Assembly: GCA_964606385.1 (NCBI GenBank)
Contig: CAZSFZ010000001.1
Location: 166,163-230,162, forward strand
From: Aquincolibacterium sp964606385
GTDB taxonomy: Bacteria; Omnitrophota; Omnitrophia; Omnitrophales; Aquincolibacteriaceae
Direction of reading: 5' to 3'
DNA: 64,000 nucleotides
A program made the translations under genes and the position numbers. The notes below the pieces were generated by a model. It did not search any database. It worked only from the letters and a program-made list of their open reading frames with translations, and had not been told where the DNA came from. Below are positions 18,535-26,737 of the stretch, piece by piece; within the stretch, counting starts at the first letter, position 1, and each line of letters begins with the position of its first letter.

Positions 18535-19739
18535 GCGCAACCTTCACTTTTCTTTGAGAGTTTCATAAAAACGTTGTCGAGGATCTTCATGCCGTGTTTG
18601 ATCTCTTTGGCCGAGACCGTCATCGGCGGCATGACCCTCAGGATATCTCCTTGCGTCGCGTTGATCAGAAGCCCCTGCTCGCGGGCTTCCGTCGCGTAAG
18701 GCGCGGAAGGTTCCTTGAGCTTCAGGCCCCGCATGAGCCCTACGCCGCGCGTGCTATCGATCACGGAATACTTGGCCTTGAGCTTCTGGAATTCCTGCTC
18801 CAGCAGCTCTCCCATCCGGACCGTATTCGTAAGAAGTTTTTCCTTTTTGATCGCCTTGAAGACCGCGAGGCTCGCCGCGCACACAAGCGGGTTCCCGCCG
18901 TAGGTCGAGCCATGCATCCCGGCCACGAGCACTTCACGCGTGATCTTCCGGCTGATCAGAAAAGCCCCGATCGGCGTTCCGCCGCCCAAGGTCTTCGCGA
19001 GCGTCATGATATCGGGTTCGATCCCGTAATGCTGGTAAGCGAACATCTTGCCCGTACGCCCCATCCCGGTTTGCACTTCATCCAGAATAAGAAGCATGTC
19101 TTTTTCGTCGCAAAGTTTCCGGAGGCCTTGCATAAATTCTTGTGTCGCCACCGAAACACCGCCCTCGCCCTGGATCGGCTCGAGCATGACCGCGATGGTC
19201 TTGTCAGTCACAAGCTTTTTAACCGAATCGAGATCGTTAAAATCCGCGTGGAGGAATTTTTCCATGAGCGGTTGAAAACCTTCGTGGAACTTGCCCTGCC
19301 CCGTCGCGCGCATGGCGGCAAGCGTCCTGCCATGAAAGGAATTCTTCATGGTGATGATCTCGTAACGCCCCGTGTCGCTGCCGTACTTTTTCGCGAATTT
19401 GATCGCGCCTTCGTTCGCCTCGGCGCCGCTATTGCAGAAAAAAACGCGGGACGGAAATGAGGCTTCGACAAGCGTCCGGGCAAGTTCAGCCTGCTTCACG
19501 TTCAGGAAATTATTGGCTACATGAAGGATCTTGCGCGCCTGTTCTTTGACCGCGCTCACGACCCTGGGATGACAGTGACCGATCCCCGAAACAGCCCAGC
19601 CCGGGAAAAAATCGAGGTATTCTTTGCCTTCCAGGTCCCAAACGCGCGAGCCCTTCCCTTTCACGAGGCATACAGGCACCCGCGTGTAGGTCGGCATCAC
19701 ATATTGATCGTAGAGTTTTTGAACGTCGTTTGTTTTCAT
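18519..19739 (-). CDS. argD: Acetylornithine aminotransferase
   Basis: PLP aminotransferase class III making N-acetylornithine from the semialdehyde. 406 residues. The sequence LILDEVQTGMGRTGKMFAYQ holds the PLP Asp, TLAKTLGGGTPIGAF holds the Schiff-base Lys and HGSTYGGNPL follows. The C-terminus carries a short Cys tail (GCACSNH). It may also serve as succinyldiaminopimelate aminotransferase, as in other bacteria, but nothing here shows it. It lies downstream of argB across a palindromic spacer. Confidence 0.94.
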   Translation of the reverse strand: MKTNDVQKLYDQYVMPTYTRVPVCLVKGKGSRVWDLEGKEYLDFFPGWAVSGIGHCHPRVVSAVKEQARKILHVANNFLNVKQAELARTLVEASFPSRVFFCNSGAEANEGAIKFAKKYGSDTGRYEIITMKNSFHGRTLAAMRATGQGKFHEGFQPLMEKFLHADFNDLDSVKKLVTDKTIAVMLEPIQGEGGVSVATQEFMQGLRKLCDEKDMLLILDEVQTGMGRTGKMFAYQHYGIEPDIMTLAKTLGGGTPIGAFLISRKITREVLVAGMHGSTYGGNPLVCAASLAVFKAIKKEKLLTNTVRMGELLEQEFQKLKAKYSVIDSTRGVGLMRGLKLKEPSAPYATEAREQGLLINATQGDILRVMPPMTVSAKEIKHGMKILDNVFMKLSKKSEGCACSNH

Positions 19740-19742
19740 AAT

Positions 19743-19813
19743 TTTAGCGTATAGGGTTTAGGGGATAGGGTATAAAAGGCTTTTCCTAAACCCTATACCC
19801 TACCCTCTATCCC
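19743..19813 (-). repeat. Word-repeat inverted repeat, arg spacer copy 2
   Basis: Fills the argB-argD spacer. GTATAGGGTTTAGG near the left edge is exactly complementary to CCTAAACCCTATAC in the right half, giving a 14-bp stem. More GGGATAGGG / CCCTATCCC words extend the pairing. It is closely related to the argG-argH spacer element. Confidence 0.75.
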
Positions 19814-20668
19814 CTAAAGTGTGATTTCCGTCCCGATCCCTTGATCGGTGAAAATTTCGAGCAAAAGAGCGTGCGTGATGCGGCCGTCGATGATGTGCGC
19901 TTTCGGGACCCCGCCCCGGAGCGCGTCAATGCAGGCTTTCACTTTGGGGATCATGCCCCCCGAAATAATGCCCTGATCGATCAGTTTCTGTGTGTCGTCC
20001 ACATGAAGCGAGGGGATCAGCGTCTCGTCATTCGTGTGGTCCCGCAGGATCCCTTTCACGTTCGTAAGTACCATGAACTTGTGCGTGTTCATCGCCGCCG
20101 CGATATTCGCCGCCGCTTCATCCGCATTCACGTTATACATCTCGCCGTCCGGCCCTTTTCCGACCGGAAAGATCACCGGAATCCGGCCGAATTCCGTCAA
20201 TTCTTTAAGCGGCACCGTATTCACGGAACTGACATCCCCGACAAACCCGATATCTCCGTTTTCGGTGTTCTTCACGACGTTCAAAATCTCCGCGCCGTAG
20301 CCCGAAAGCCCGACCGCCGAACCGCCGAGCCGTTCGATATCATGAACGATGCTCCGGTTGAGCTCCGCCAGCGTTTCATTGACGACCTCGATCGCCGCCT
20401 TGTCCGTCACGCGGAGGCCGTTAATGAACTGGCTCTGGATGCCTTTCTTCTTCATGTTCTCGGTGATGTATTTCCCGCCGCCATGGATCAGGATCGGCCG
20501 GATCCCGACATAGCTCATGAAGACAAGGTCCTGGAGCACCATGTCCCGCACTTCCTGATAGGTCAGCGCCGCGCCGCCGTACTTGATGAGAACTTCCTTC
20601 CCCCGGAACTTCTGGATATAGGGAAGGGCCTCGATCAGAACGTTGGCTTTTTCGATGAGTTTCTGCAT
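19814..20668 (-). CDS. argB: Acetylglutamate kinase
   Basis: Phosphorylates N-acetylglutamate. 284 residues of the amino-acid kinase fold. VLIKYGGAAL, LIHGGGKYI, NVNADEAAANIA and GGMIPKV match family blocks for ATP and substrate binding. It starts 3 nt after the argJ stop. The N-terminal helix of about 20 residues before the kinase core resembles arginine-inhibited enzymes, so feedback inhibition is possible. Confidence 0.96.
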   Translation of the reverse strand: MQKLIEKANVLIEALPYIQKFRGKEVLIKYGGAALTYQEVRDMVLQDLVFMSYVGIRPILIHGGGKYITENMKKKGIQSQFINGLRVTDKAAIEVVNETLAELNRSIVHDIERLGGSAVGLSGYGAEILNVVKNTENGDIGFVGDVSSVNTVPLKELTEFGRIPVIFPVGKGPDGEMYNVNADEAAANIAAAMNTHKFMVLTNVKGILRDHTNDETLIPSLHVDDTQKLIDQGIISGGMIPKVKACIDALRGGVPKAHIIDGRITHALLLEIFTDQGIGTEITL

Positions 20669-20671
20669 TTT

Positions 20672-21892
20672 TTAAGAGTAGGCCGCGTTGATCAGCACGT
20701 ATTTCGTCGTGAGATCCGAGGTAATGAACTCCGCCCGGCCGCGTCCTTTTCCAATCGTCACATCGATCGTGTATTCTTTTTTCTGAAGGATGCGCCGCGC
20801 TTTCGGAAGGTTCAGCACCCGAAGCCGTCCCTGGCTTACGACCTGCGCGTCCCCGAACCAGATGCTCAGATTGTTCGGATTGAAATCCACGCCGCTCGCG
20901 CCGACCGCCGCCGCGATGCGGCCCCAGTTCGGATTCGAACCCGCGAGCATGGTCTTGAAAAGCATGGAGTTCGCGATCTGCCGCGCCGCGCGTTCCGCGT
21001 CCGTAGGCTTTTTCGCTCCCGACACCCGGAGCCGGCATACATGCGTTACGCCTTCGCCGTCCACGACCATCTCGTGGGCGATATAGCGCATGACCTCTTC
21101 CAGGGTCTCCCGGAACATCCAGTAATCCTTGCCGATCTTGTGGATCGGAGGGTTCCCCGCTTCGCCGTTCGCGAGGCAAAGCACCATATCGTTCGTGCTC
21201 ATGTCGTTATCGATCGCCATCTGGTTGAACGTATCATCCGCCGCGTGGCGCACCGCCCGCCGCAGGAGCGACTTCGTGATCGCGCAATCGGTCGTGATGA
21301 AACAAAGCATGGTCGCCATATTGGGGTGCACCATTCCCGCGCCTTTCGCGCAGGCCGCGATCGTCACTTTTTTGCCGCCCAATTCGACCGACAAGGCGAT
21401 CTCTTTGCTGGAAAGGTCCGTCGTCAGGATCCCTTTCGCCGCCCCGTGGCCGCCATTCTCGGAAAGCCGGTTCGCAAGCCTCGGAAGCGCCCGCTTCACG
21501 CAGGTGATCGGAAAAGGAACGCCGATGATCCCCGTTTGAGCGATCAGCACTTCTTGAGGTAACACGTCGAGATATTTCGCCGTCTCCCAGGTGATCTCGT
21601 CGACCGCTTTTTTTCCGATCGGACCGTTCAGACAGTTCGCGTTCCCGCTTGTCCCGATGATCGCGTGATGCTTCGAAGCATGAATGGCCTTCATCGAATA
21701 AAGCACCGGCCAAGCTTTTGCGCGATTGGTCGTGAACGTTCCCGCCGCGACGCACGGCGTCTTGGAATAGATCAGGGAAACGTCGTATTTCTTTTTCTTC
21801 TTTTTGATCCCCGCGTGGATGCCGCCCGCGATAAAACCCTTCGGTGTCGTGACCGAACCGTTCTTTTCTTTCTTCCAAAAAGGTTTCTTCAC
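20672..21892 (-). CDS. argJ: Glutamate N-acetyltransferase / amino-acid acetyltransferase
   Basis: Recycles the acetyl group from N-acetylornithine to glutamate. 406 residues. The autocatalytic cleavage site lies in AKGAGMVHPNMATML, with Thr after MA becoming the nucleophile, so the protein should split into two chains. The start is GTG 21892 with AAAGGGAGAG before it. No separate argA is seen in the cluster, fitting a bifunctional cyclic pathway, though monofunctional activity cannot be excluded by sequence. Confidence 0.94.
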   Translation of the reverse strand: MKKPFWKKEKNGSVTTPKGFIAGGIHAGIKKKKKKYDVSLIYSKTPCVAAGTFTTNRAKAWPVLYSMKAIHASKHHAIIGTSGNANCLNGPIGKKAVDEITWETAKYLDVLPQEVLIAQTGIIGVPFPITCVKRALPRLANRLSENGGHGAAKGILTTDLSSKEIALSVELGGKKVTIAACAKGAGMVHPNMATMLCFITTDCAITKSLLRRAVRHAADDTFNQMAIDNDMSTNDMVLCLANGEAGNPPIHKIGKDYWMFRETLEEVMRYIAHEMVVDGEGVTHVCRLRVSGAKKPTDAERAARQIANSMLFKTMLAGSNPNWGRIAAAVGASGVDFNPNNLSIWFGDAQVVSQGRLRVLNLPKARRILQKKEYTIDVTIGKGRGRAEFITSDLTTKYVLINAAYS

Positions 21893-21917
21893 GATACTGC
21901 TCTCCCTTTAGTTTTGT

Positions 21918-21944
21918 GGGTTAGCAGTATCGTACCGCTAACCC
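21918..21944 (-). promoter_or_regulatory. Hairpin in the argC-argJ spacer
   Basis: A perfect 8-bp stem, GGGTTAGC with GCTAACCC, and an 11-nt loop in the 75-nt spacer. There is no U-tract, so it is not a standard terminator. It could be an mRNA processing or stability element. Confidence 0.4.
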
Positions 21945-21967
21945 GAAGGTCTTGATTTGAAGCGGTA

Positions 21968-22990
21968 TTAAAGGAGTCCCGCCTCCTCGGGGAATCCAAA
22001 CCGGATGTTCATGTTTTGCACGGCCTGCCCGGCCGCTCCTTTGACAAGATTGTCGATCGCCGTGAGGATCACCACGCGTTTCGTTTCCTCCTGCACGCTC
22101 ACGCCGATATCGCAAAAATTCGTGTGCTGCACGTCTTTCAGGCACGGGTACTGCCCCGCCGGCTTGACCCGCACAAAAGGCGCCTTCTGGTACGCCGTTT
22201 CGAGTGTTTCCCGGATCTTGCTTTCGGTTGCCCTGGCCGTTGTCTGGGCATAAATCGTCGCGAGAATCCCCCGATTCACCGGCAAAAGATGCGGCACGAA
22301 CGTGATCTTCACGGGTTTTCCCGCCGCCAGCGAAAGCGTCTGCTCGATCTCGGGCGTATGTTGGTGTTTATTCACCTTGTAAGCATTGTAGTTCTCGTCC
22401 ACTTCACAGTAATGCGTCGCGGTCACAAGTTTTTTGCCCGCGCCGCTCACCCCCGAAGCCGCGTTAATGATGATCGTGGCGGGATCGATCAGTTTTTTCT
22501 TCAGAAGCGGGATCAACGCGAGCGAAGGCCCCGTCGGATAACATCCCGGATTCGCGATCAGGTCCGCCTTTTTGATCTTTTCCCGGTTGATCTCGCAAAG
22601 CCCGTAAACCGCTTTCGAAAGATACTGGGGCGCGACATGGTTCACGCCGTACCACTTCTCATAGATCTTCCGGTCCTTCAGGCGAAAATCCGCCGAAAGA
22701 TCGATCACCACCTTGCCGGCCGCGAGGAGCTGTTCCGCCGCCGTCATGGCTTCCGTATGGGGCAGGCATAAAAAAACCACATCCGCCTTTTTTTTCACCG
22801 CGTCAAAGGAATAAGGCGTGATCTCAAGGGCAATATTCTTGGCGACCGAAGGAAGGATCTCTCGAAGGGCGATGGCTTTTTCCTGCCGGGTGGTCAAGAG
22901 AGCGACCTTGGCATGAGGATGGCCCAAGAGAAGCTTTGTCAGCTCAGCTCCGGTATATCCCGTTGCACCGAGTACCGCACAATTCAGCAT
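21968..22990 (-). CDS. argC: N-acetyl-gamma-glutamyl-phosphate reductase
   Basis: NADPH-dependent reduction of acetylglutamyl phosphate. 340 residues from ATG 22990, which has AAGGAG upstream and starts directly with the Rossmann motif GATGYTGAEL. The catalytic cysteine lies in ANPGCYPTG and the active-site histidine region is FVPHLLPVNRGI. A longer frame to 23068 would run into the promoter and is rejected. It is the first gene of the arginine cluster. Confidence 0.95.
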   Translation of the reverse strand: MLNCAVLGATGYTGAELTKLLLGHPHAKVALLTTRQEKAIALREILPSVAKNIALEITPYSFDAVKKKADVVFLCLPHTEAMTAAEQLLAAGKVVIDLSADFRLKDRKIYEKWYGVNHVAPQYLSKAVYGLCEINREKIKKADLIANPGCYPTGPSLALIPLLKKKLIDPATIIINAASGVSGAGKKLVTATHYCEVDENYNAYKVNKHQHTPEIEQTLSLAAGKPVKITFVPHLLPVNRGILATIYAQTTARATESKIRETLETAYQKAPFVRVKPAGQYPCLKDVQHTNFCDIGVSVQEETKRVVILTAIDNLVKGAAGQAVQNMNIRFGFPEEAGLL

Positions 22991-23039
22991 GGAATGCACT
23001 TTTCTCCTTTTAGTACAATTTAAGGCTAGCGAACTGGGT

Positions 23040-23068
23040 ATTATAGAAATGGCTCTATCCTTTGTCAA
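23040..23068 (-). promoter_or_regulatory. Consensus promoter of the arg cluster
   Basis: Minus strand TTGACA (23063-23068), 17-nt spacer, TATAAT (23040-23045): a perfect housekeeping-sigma consensus. Transcription would begin about 43 nt before the argC ATG. No obvious ARG-box palindrome is seen, so regulation is not evident. Confidence 0.85.
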
Positions 23069-23161
23069 TTTAAGAAGTTACGCCAAATTCTCCGGCGAGA
23101 TATTCCCCGCCCGAATCTTCTCTATCCCCTATGATAGAAACCACTTACGGCTATTTCCTTA

Positions 23162-23190
23162 TTGACAGGGCCCGCAAAAACTCCTATCCT
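23162..23190 (+). promoter_or_regulatory. Promoter of rnc
   Basis: Plus strand TTGACA (23162-23167), 17-nt spacer, TATCCT (23185-23190). It is divergent from the argC promoter. The -10 hexamer coincides with the edge of the dispersed repeat at 23186-23280, so the repeat forms nearly all of the rnc leader. Confidence 0.7.
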
Positions 23191-23280
23191 TGTCCCTGAT
23201 CTTTTTTTCTTAACGGGTGACAAGGATTGCCCCCATTTCAACTCCGTTGAAATTGATAAGAATTGGAACTATGGTAGGTG
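23186..23280 (+). repeat. About 90-bp dispersed palindromic element, copy 1
   Basis: Outer arms ATCCTTGTC and GACAAGGAT surround a 24-nt segment. An inner hairpin ATTTCAA...TTGAAAT follows, then GATAAGAATTGG. It aligns over its length, and in the same reading phase, with the copy inside the epimerase gene at 52357-52445. Related cores lie at 26541 and 27807. Here it is the untranslated leader of rnc and may form an RNA structure that RNase III itself could act on (inference). Confidence 0.75.
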
Positions 23281-23281
23281 T

Positions 23282-24040
23282 ATGCTGAAACAGAGGTCCT
23301 TCCCAGCCCTTCCCAATAAGGGAAGTTTACGTAAGATTCTCGGATTTCCCGTCAGGTCCCTTGCTCTTTATCGTGCCGCCCTGACACACCCATCCTTTCG
23401 TAATGAAAATTTCCGTCTTACCAGGGATTTGGAGGATTTTGACCGTTTGGAGTTCCTGGGAGATTCCATCCTGAACGAGGTTATCTGCCAGAAATTATAC
23501 GAGAAATTTCCCGAGGCAGACGAAGGCATGCTCTCCAAACTGCGTTCGATCCTTGTTTCGCAAAGGATCCTGAGCCGCATCGCGCAAGCCCTCAAGCTCC
23601 AGAACGCGCTCCTGATCAGCAAGAGCCTGCGGCAGAATTTCAAGGACCTCCTCAAGGCCAAACTTCTCACGGACGCCCTCGAGGCGCTTTTCGCGGCGAT
23701 TTATTTCGATCGCGGCCGCGCCAAGGTCGAAGCGTTCATTTTGAAACATTTCAAAACCTATTTTGACCCGAAACTTCTTTTTCGGCTGGATCCGAATCCC
23801 AAAAGCACCCTGCAGGAAATGACCTTGAAGCAATGGCAAAAACTTCCCGAATACACGCACGCCTTCTCCGAAAAAGGGGTCCGGACCACGGTTTCCGCGG
23901 GGGGGAAACGAAAGGCCACGGCCCTTCACAAGATCAAGAGGGAATCGGAGGTCCTGGCCGCGCGGGCCCTGATCAGGAAATTGAGAAAGGAATTCCGGAA
24001 ACAAAAAATCCGCGCCCGGACGCGCGGATCAAGATCTTAA
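23282..24040 (+). CDS. rnc: Ribonuclease III
   Basis: Double-strand-specific endoribonuclease for rRNA and mRNA processing. 252 residues from ATG 23282. The catalytic signature DRLEFLGDSILN and the second acidic pair in DALEALFAAIYFDRG are present. A C-terminal double-strand RNA-binding domain begins around STLQEMTLKQWQKLPEY. The frame stays open to 23162, but that extension translates the repeat element and includes the promoter, so it is rejected. The last codons contain the terminator for the convergent AsmA-like gene. Confidence 0.93.
   Translation: MLKQRSFPALPNKGSLRKILGFPVRSLALYRAALTHPSFRNENFRLTRDLEDFDRLEFLGDSILNEVICQKLYEKFPEADEGMLSKLRSILVSQRILSRIAQALKLQNALLISKSLRQNFKDLLKAKLLTDALEALFAAIYFDRGRAKVEAFILKHFKTYFDPKLLFRLDPNPKSTLQEMTLKQWQKLPEYTHAFSEKGVRTTVSAGGKRKATALHKIKRESEVLAARALIRKLRKEFRKQKIRARTRGSRS
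24003..24029 (-). terminator. Intrinsic terminator of the AsmA-like gene, inside the rnc 3' end
   Basis: On the minus strand ATCCGCGC, a 6-nt loop and GCGCGGAT form an 8-bp GC-rich stem, followed by TTTTTT. It ends the leftward transcript 24 nt past the AsmA-like stop and lies within the last codons of the convergent rnc gene. Confidence 0.8.
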
Positions 24041-24052
24041 GCCCTTCGAAGA

Positions 24053-26536
24053 TCACTCGGTTACAAGTTCGTAAATAAATTCCTTCGCCTTGCCCCGGCG
24101 GATCTTATCGGTCAATTCTTCCGTCTGGATCGGCTCGGGCTTCATGTCGGGCGCCGTCAACGATCCAGAAAAAAGCATCGAGATGGGTCCCATGTGGGCC
24201 TGGGGATCTTTTTTGAAAGCGGACACCATGTCCGGTAAAAGCTTCATCGCGACATCGCTCGACAGGAACATATCCAGGCGGAAATTCGCGAGACCGTCAA
24301 ATCCGAGCGTCCCTTCGCCGTCCATAACGTAATCGGCACTCTTTACCAGCAGATTGTCGGTCGTTGCTTTTCCGCCGCCGATCTTCCATTCGAAATTCAT
24401 CGTATCGAATTCCCTGAAACTGGGACGGATCGCTCCGAGATCGCTGAAGTGTTCCAGCGTGGCGATAGCGTCTTTGGGATCAAACGTCACGAACCTGCCG
24501 CTTTTAAGGGTCCATTCCCCCTGTCCTTCCAGCGATTTGCTCCAAGCCTCGGCGCCCCACCCTTTACCCGCCAACGAACCCTTGAGGTCAAGCGCACCCT
24601 CGAGGACTTTTTTGAGAACATCCTGGCGGCCCAAAAAGAGCCCGAGATCCAGCCCCTGAAGCTCGGCATCAAAGCCGTATTCGGCCTCGGGGCCGTTCAA
24701 ATTAAGAGCGCCCACGAACTTGGCCTTCCCCTGATAGGCTTCAAACTGAAGGGACGCGGCATTCCAGACACCTTCCGCATACACAAGGTCCGCGGCCAGA
24801 TTCTTGATGGATTGATCCTCCGGGAAAACATTCTGGATAAATCCTTTCGCCTGATCATAGGCCGGGGTCCCGTCGCTGGTGTCCTTGCGTTTCAAAAACG
24901 CCTCGGCGGCCTTCCAGGCCTCCAGAGGCTTCATTTCGGCCGCCGAAGCCTTGATACCCACTTGCGGTTTTTCGGGAAAACCCGAGATCTTCAGATCGGC
25001 CGTCATCGGCGCGCCGCCGATCTCAAATTGCATTTGCCGGCCTTCCATCATGAGCGGGCTGTAATCGAGCGACAGCGTTACGTTCCGGAATCCGATCCCC
25101 TCGGGATTTGTGCAGGAAGCTTTTTCAAAGGAAAGATTGAAAATGTGTTCGGCCTTTTCCAGTTTACGGAGGTCCCCTTTCCAGTTCGCCATCAGTTTGG
25201 CATCACCTTCCAGCTTGTACCCCTGCAGCACGGGGATGTACTGCTCCCATCCGGTCATGGAGAATTTGTTCGTGATCAAATTGAGCTGCCCCGCCCCGGT
25301 CTTGAGATCGAGGTCCTTAAGGTTTCCTTTCACGCTCAATTCCTTGAACTTCACGGCAAAATCACCTCCGAGCAAAGATCCGCGCTGGAGGAGAAGATCA
25401 AAATTCAGATCCAGGGGAATGTCTTTAGGTTTGGTGAAATACTGCCCGTAGGAAAGCAGCACCTTGGCCAGATCCCAACCGAAATGAAGCGAGAGATGGT
25501 CCAGGGTCCCCTCCATGGAGAGCACCCATTTTCCGGGGCCGGAAAAACCCATTTGGAACGGCAACGCATTCTCGAGCCCCGGCCAGTACTTCAGGATATC
25601 CTCGAGCGCCATGTCGGAGCCGGCCACATGAAGACTGCCGATCTCCCCGGTATTCAGCTTCATATTCCCGTTCATCTCGACCGCGCCGAACGGGAACTTC
25701 ACAAGGACTTTGTGGACCTTCAGTTCCGCGGTATCGTTATTCCAGGCCGCTGCCGCGTTCCATTCGGCATCAAGGGACGGCGCTTCGACCCAGCCGTTCT
25801 CCTGCGGCACTTCATAGACCAGCCCCTTCCCGGACCCCGAAGCGGTCAGCTCGAGAAATGCCTCCAAAGGTTTTTTCTTGATCTCGACCAGGGTATCAAT
25901 CAGGCCTTTCTTGAAAAAGAGAGCGCGTTTCGGATCCGGGACAAGCCCCTTGGCCGCTTGATCAAGCGATAATCCTTTAAGTTCGACGACGACCGATCCG
26001 CTCGCCTTCTCCCAGTTCCATTCTTCCACGGAATCCAACACCACGTTCCCCTTCATGACAAGGGCTTTGGGTTTCCCCGCCATATCGGTCACAAAATGGA
26101 ACGGGATGGGGATCTTGGGGGTCACGGCGCCGACCTGGAGCGAAAAATTCTCGAAAACCACCGGACTCATGAAATCCAGGCCGGGGATGGAGGTTTCGGC
26201 TTTACCGTTTTGCACGTAAAAAGCTGCGGGCTCCACGCGCCCGATCAGAAGCGGCAGGATGTTGAAATCGAACTGGATCTTTTCGGCCTCCACCACCAGC
26301 GGTTGGCTGGAAAAGGTCAGCTGCGGTTTTTCAAAAACGATCTTGGGCTGGGGAAAATAACCGACACGGACATTCTGATATTTCAGGGTGCCTTCGGTGA
26401 GCGCCTGGACCTTCTGGATCAGGAATTCATGAAGTTTGGGAGCGGGAAGGAGCCGGCGGGACTGGAACCAAAGACCGGCGACGAAAAGGATCAGGAGAAG
26501 AACGGCCGACAGCAACAACGCCTGGCTTTTTTTCAT
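24053..26536 (-). CDS. AsmA-family envelope protein
   Basis: 827 residues from ATG 26536, preceded by GGGGA. One N-terminal membrane helix (about 5-25: ALLLSAVLLLILFVAGLWF) is followed by a long periplasmic part rich in beta strands, with the AsmA-like start (LPLLIGRVEPAAFYVQNGKA) and a C-terminal AsmA_2-like segment (ATLEHFSDLGAIRPSF onward). Proteins of this family bridge inner and outer membranes and take part in lipid transport or outer-membrane assembly. The specific role here is unknown. It is separated from the small lipoprotein gene by a copy of the dispersed repeat. Confidence 0.82.
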   Translation of the reverse strand: MKKSQALLLSAVLLLILFVAGLWFQSRRLLPAPKLHEFLIQKVQALTEGTLKYQNVRVGYFPQPKIVFEKPQLTFSSQPLVVEAEKIQFDFNILPLLIGRVEPAAFYVQNGKAETSIPGLDFMSPVVFENFSLQVGAVTPKIPIPFHFVTDMAGKPKALVMKGNVVLDSVEEWNWEKASGSVVVELKGLSLDQAAKGLVPDPKRALFFKKGLIDTLVEIKKKPLEAFLELTASGSGKGLVYEVPQENGWVEAPSLDAEWNAAAAWNNDTAELKVHKVLVKFPFGAVEMNGNMKLNTGEIGSLHVAGSDMALEDILKYWPGLENALPFQMGFSGPGKWVLSMEGTLDHLSLHFGWDLAKVLLSYGQYFTKPKDIPLDLNFDLLLQRGSLLGGDFAVKFKELSVKGNLKDLDLKTGAGQLNLITNKFSMTGWEQYIPVLQGYKLEGDAKLMANWKGDLRKLEKAEHIFNLSFEKASCTNPEGIGFRNVTLSLDYSPLMMEGRQMQFEIGGAPMTADLKISGFPEKPQVGIKASAAEMKPLEAWKAAEAFLKRKDTSDGTPAYDQAKGFIQNVFPEDQSIKNLAADLVYAEGVWNAASLQFEAYQGKAKFVGALNLNGPEAEYGFDAELQGLDLGLFLGRQDVLKKVLEGALDLKGSLAGKGWGAEAWSKSLEGQGEWTLKSGRFVTFDPKDAIATLEHFSDLGAIRPSFREFDTMNFEWKIGGGKATTDNLLVKSADYVMDGEGTLGFDGLANFRLDMFLSSDVAMKLLPDMVSAFKKDPQAHMGPISMLFSGSLTAPDMKPEPIQTEELTDKIRRGKAKEFIYELVTE

Positions 26537-26540
26537 GGTT

Positions 26541-26611
26541 CCCCGTCTCTTGCTGGTCCCAATTCCAATCAATTTCAACAGAATTGAAACTGACAGCGAT
26601 GGGGACCGCGG
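26541..26611 (-). repeat. Dispersed palindromic element, copy 2
   Basis: On the minus strand AGTTTCAA and TTGAAATT form the inner hairpin, followed by GATTGGAATTGGGACC. Outer GGTCCC and GGGACC can pair. The core matches the copies at 23186, 27807 and 52357. It occupies the whole spacer between the 41-residue lipoprotein and the AsmA-like gene. Confidence 0.7.
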
Positions 26612-26737
26612 TCACTGGTTCGAACTTAAAGGCACCGCACTCACCGGGCTGTAATTGTAATCGTCCAGGAATCCCTGGCAACCGGTCAGGGCAAAAACAA
26701 GCGCGAGAAAAACAAGGCCCCGAACCAAAAGCTTCAT
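26612..26737 (-). CDS. Tiny lipoprotein (41 residues)
   Basis: The ATG overlaps the rpsI stop as TAATG. The product starts MKLLVRGLVFLALVFALTGC, a complete lipoprotein signal with lipobox LTGC. It then has only 21 mature residues (QGFLDDYNYSPVSAVPLSSN and a final Gln). The clean signal and translational coupling argue for a real gene. The mature tail resembles no family I know; entericidin-like or other tiny outer-membrane lipoproteins are the nearest concept. The stop lies at the edge of the dispersed repeat, so the gene may have been shortened by it. Confidence 0.65.
   Translation of the reverse strand: MKLLVRGLVFLALVFALTGCQGFLDDYNYSPVSAVPLSSNQ

Noticed and set aside
19841..21562. 573-codon frame on the plus strand
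   Set aside because: Lies fully antisense to argB and argJ, whose motifs are complete; the Arg/His/Asp-rich product is typical of a shadow frame.
23162..23281. 40-residue N-terminal extension of RNase III
   Set aside because: It would translate the promoter and the dispersed repeat; ATG 23282 gives a normal RNase III.
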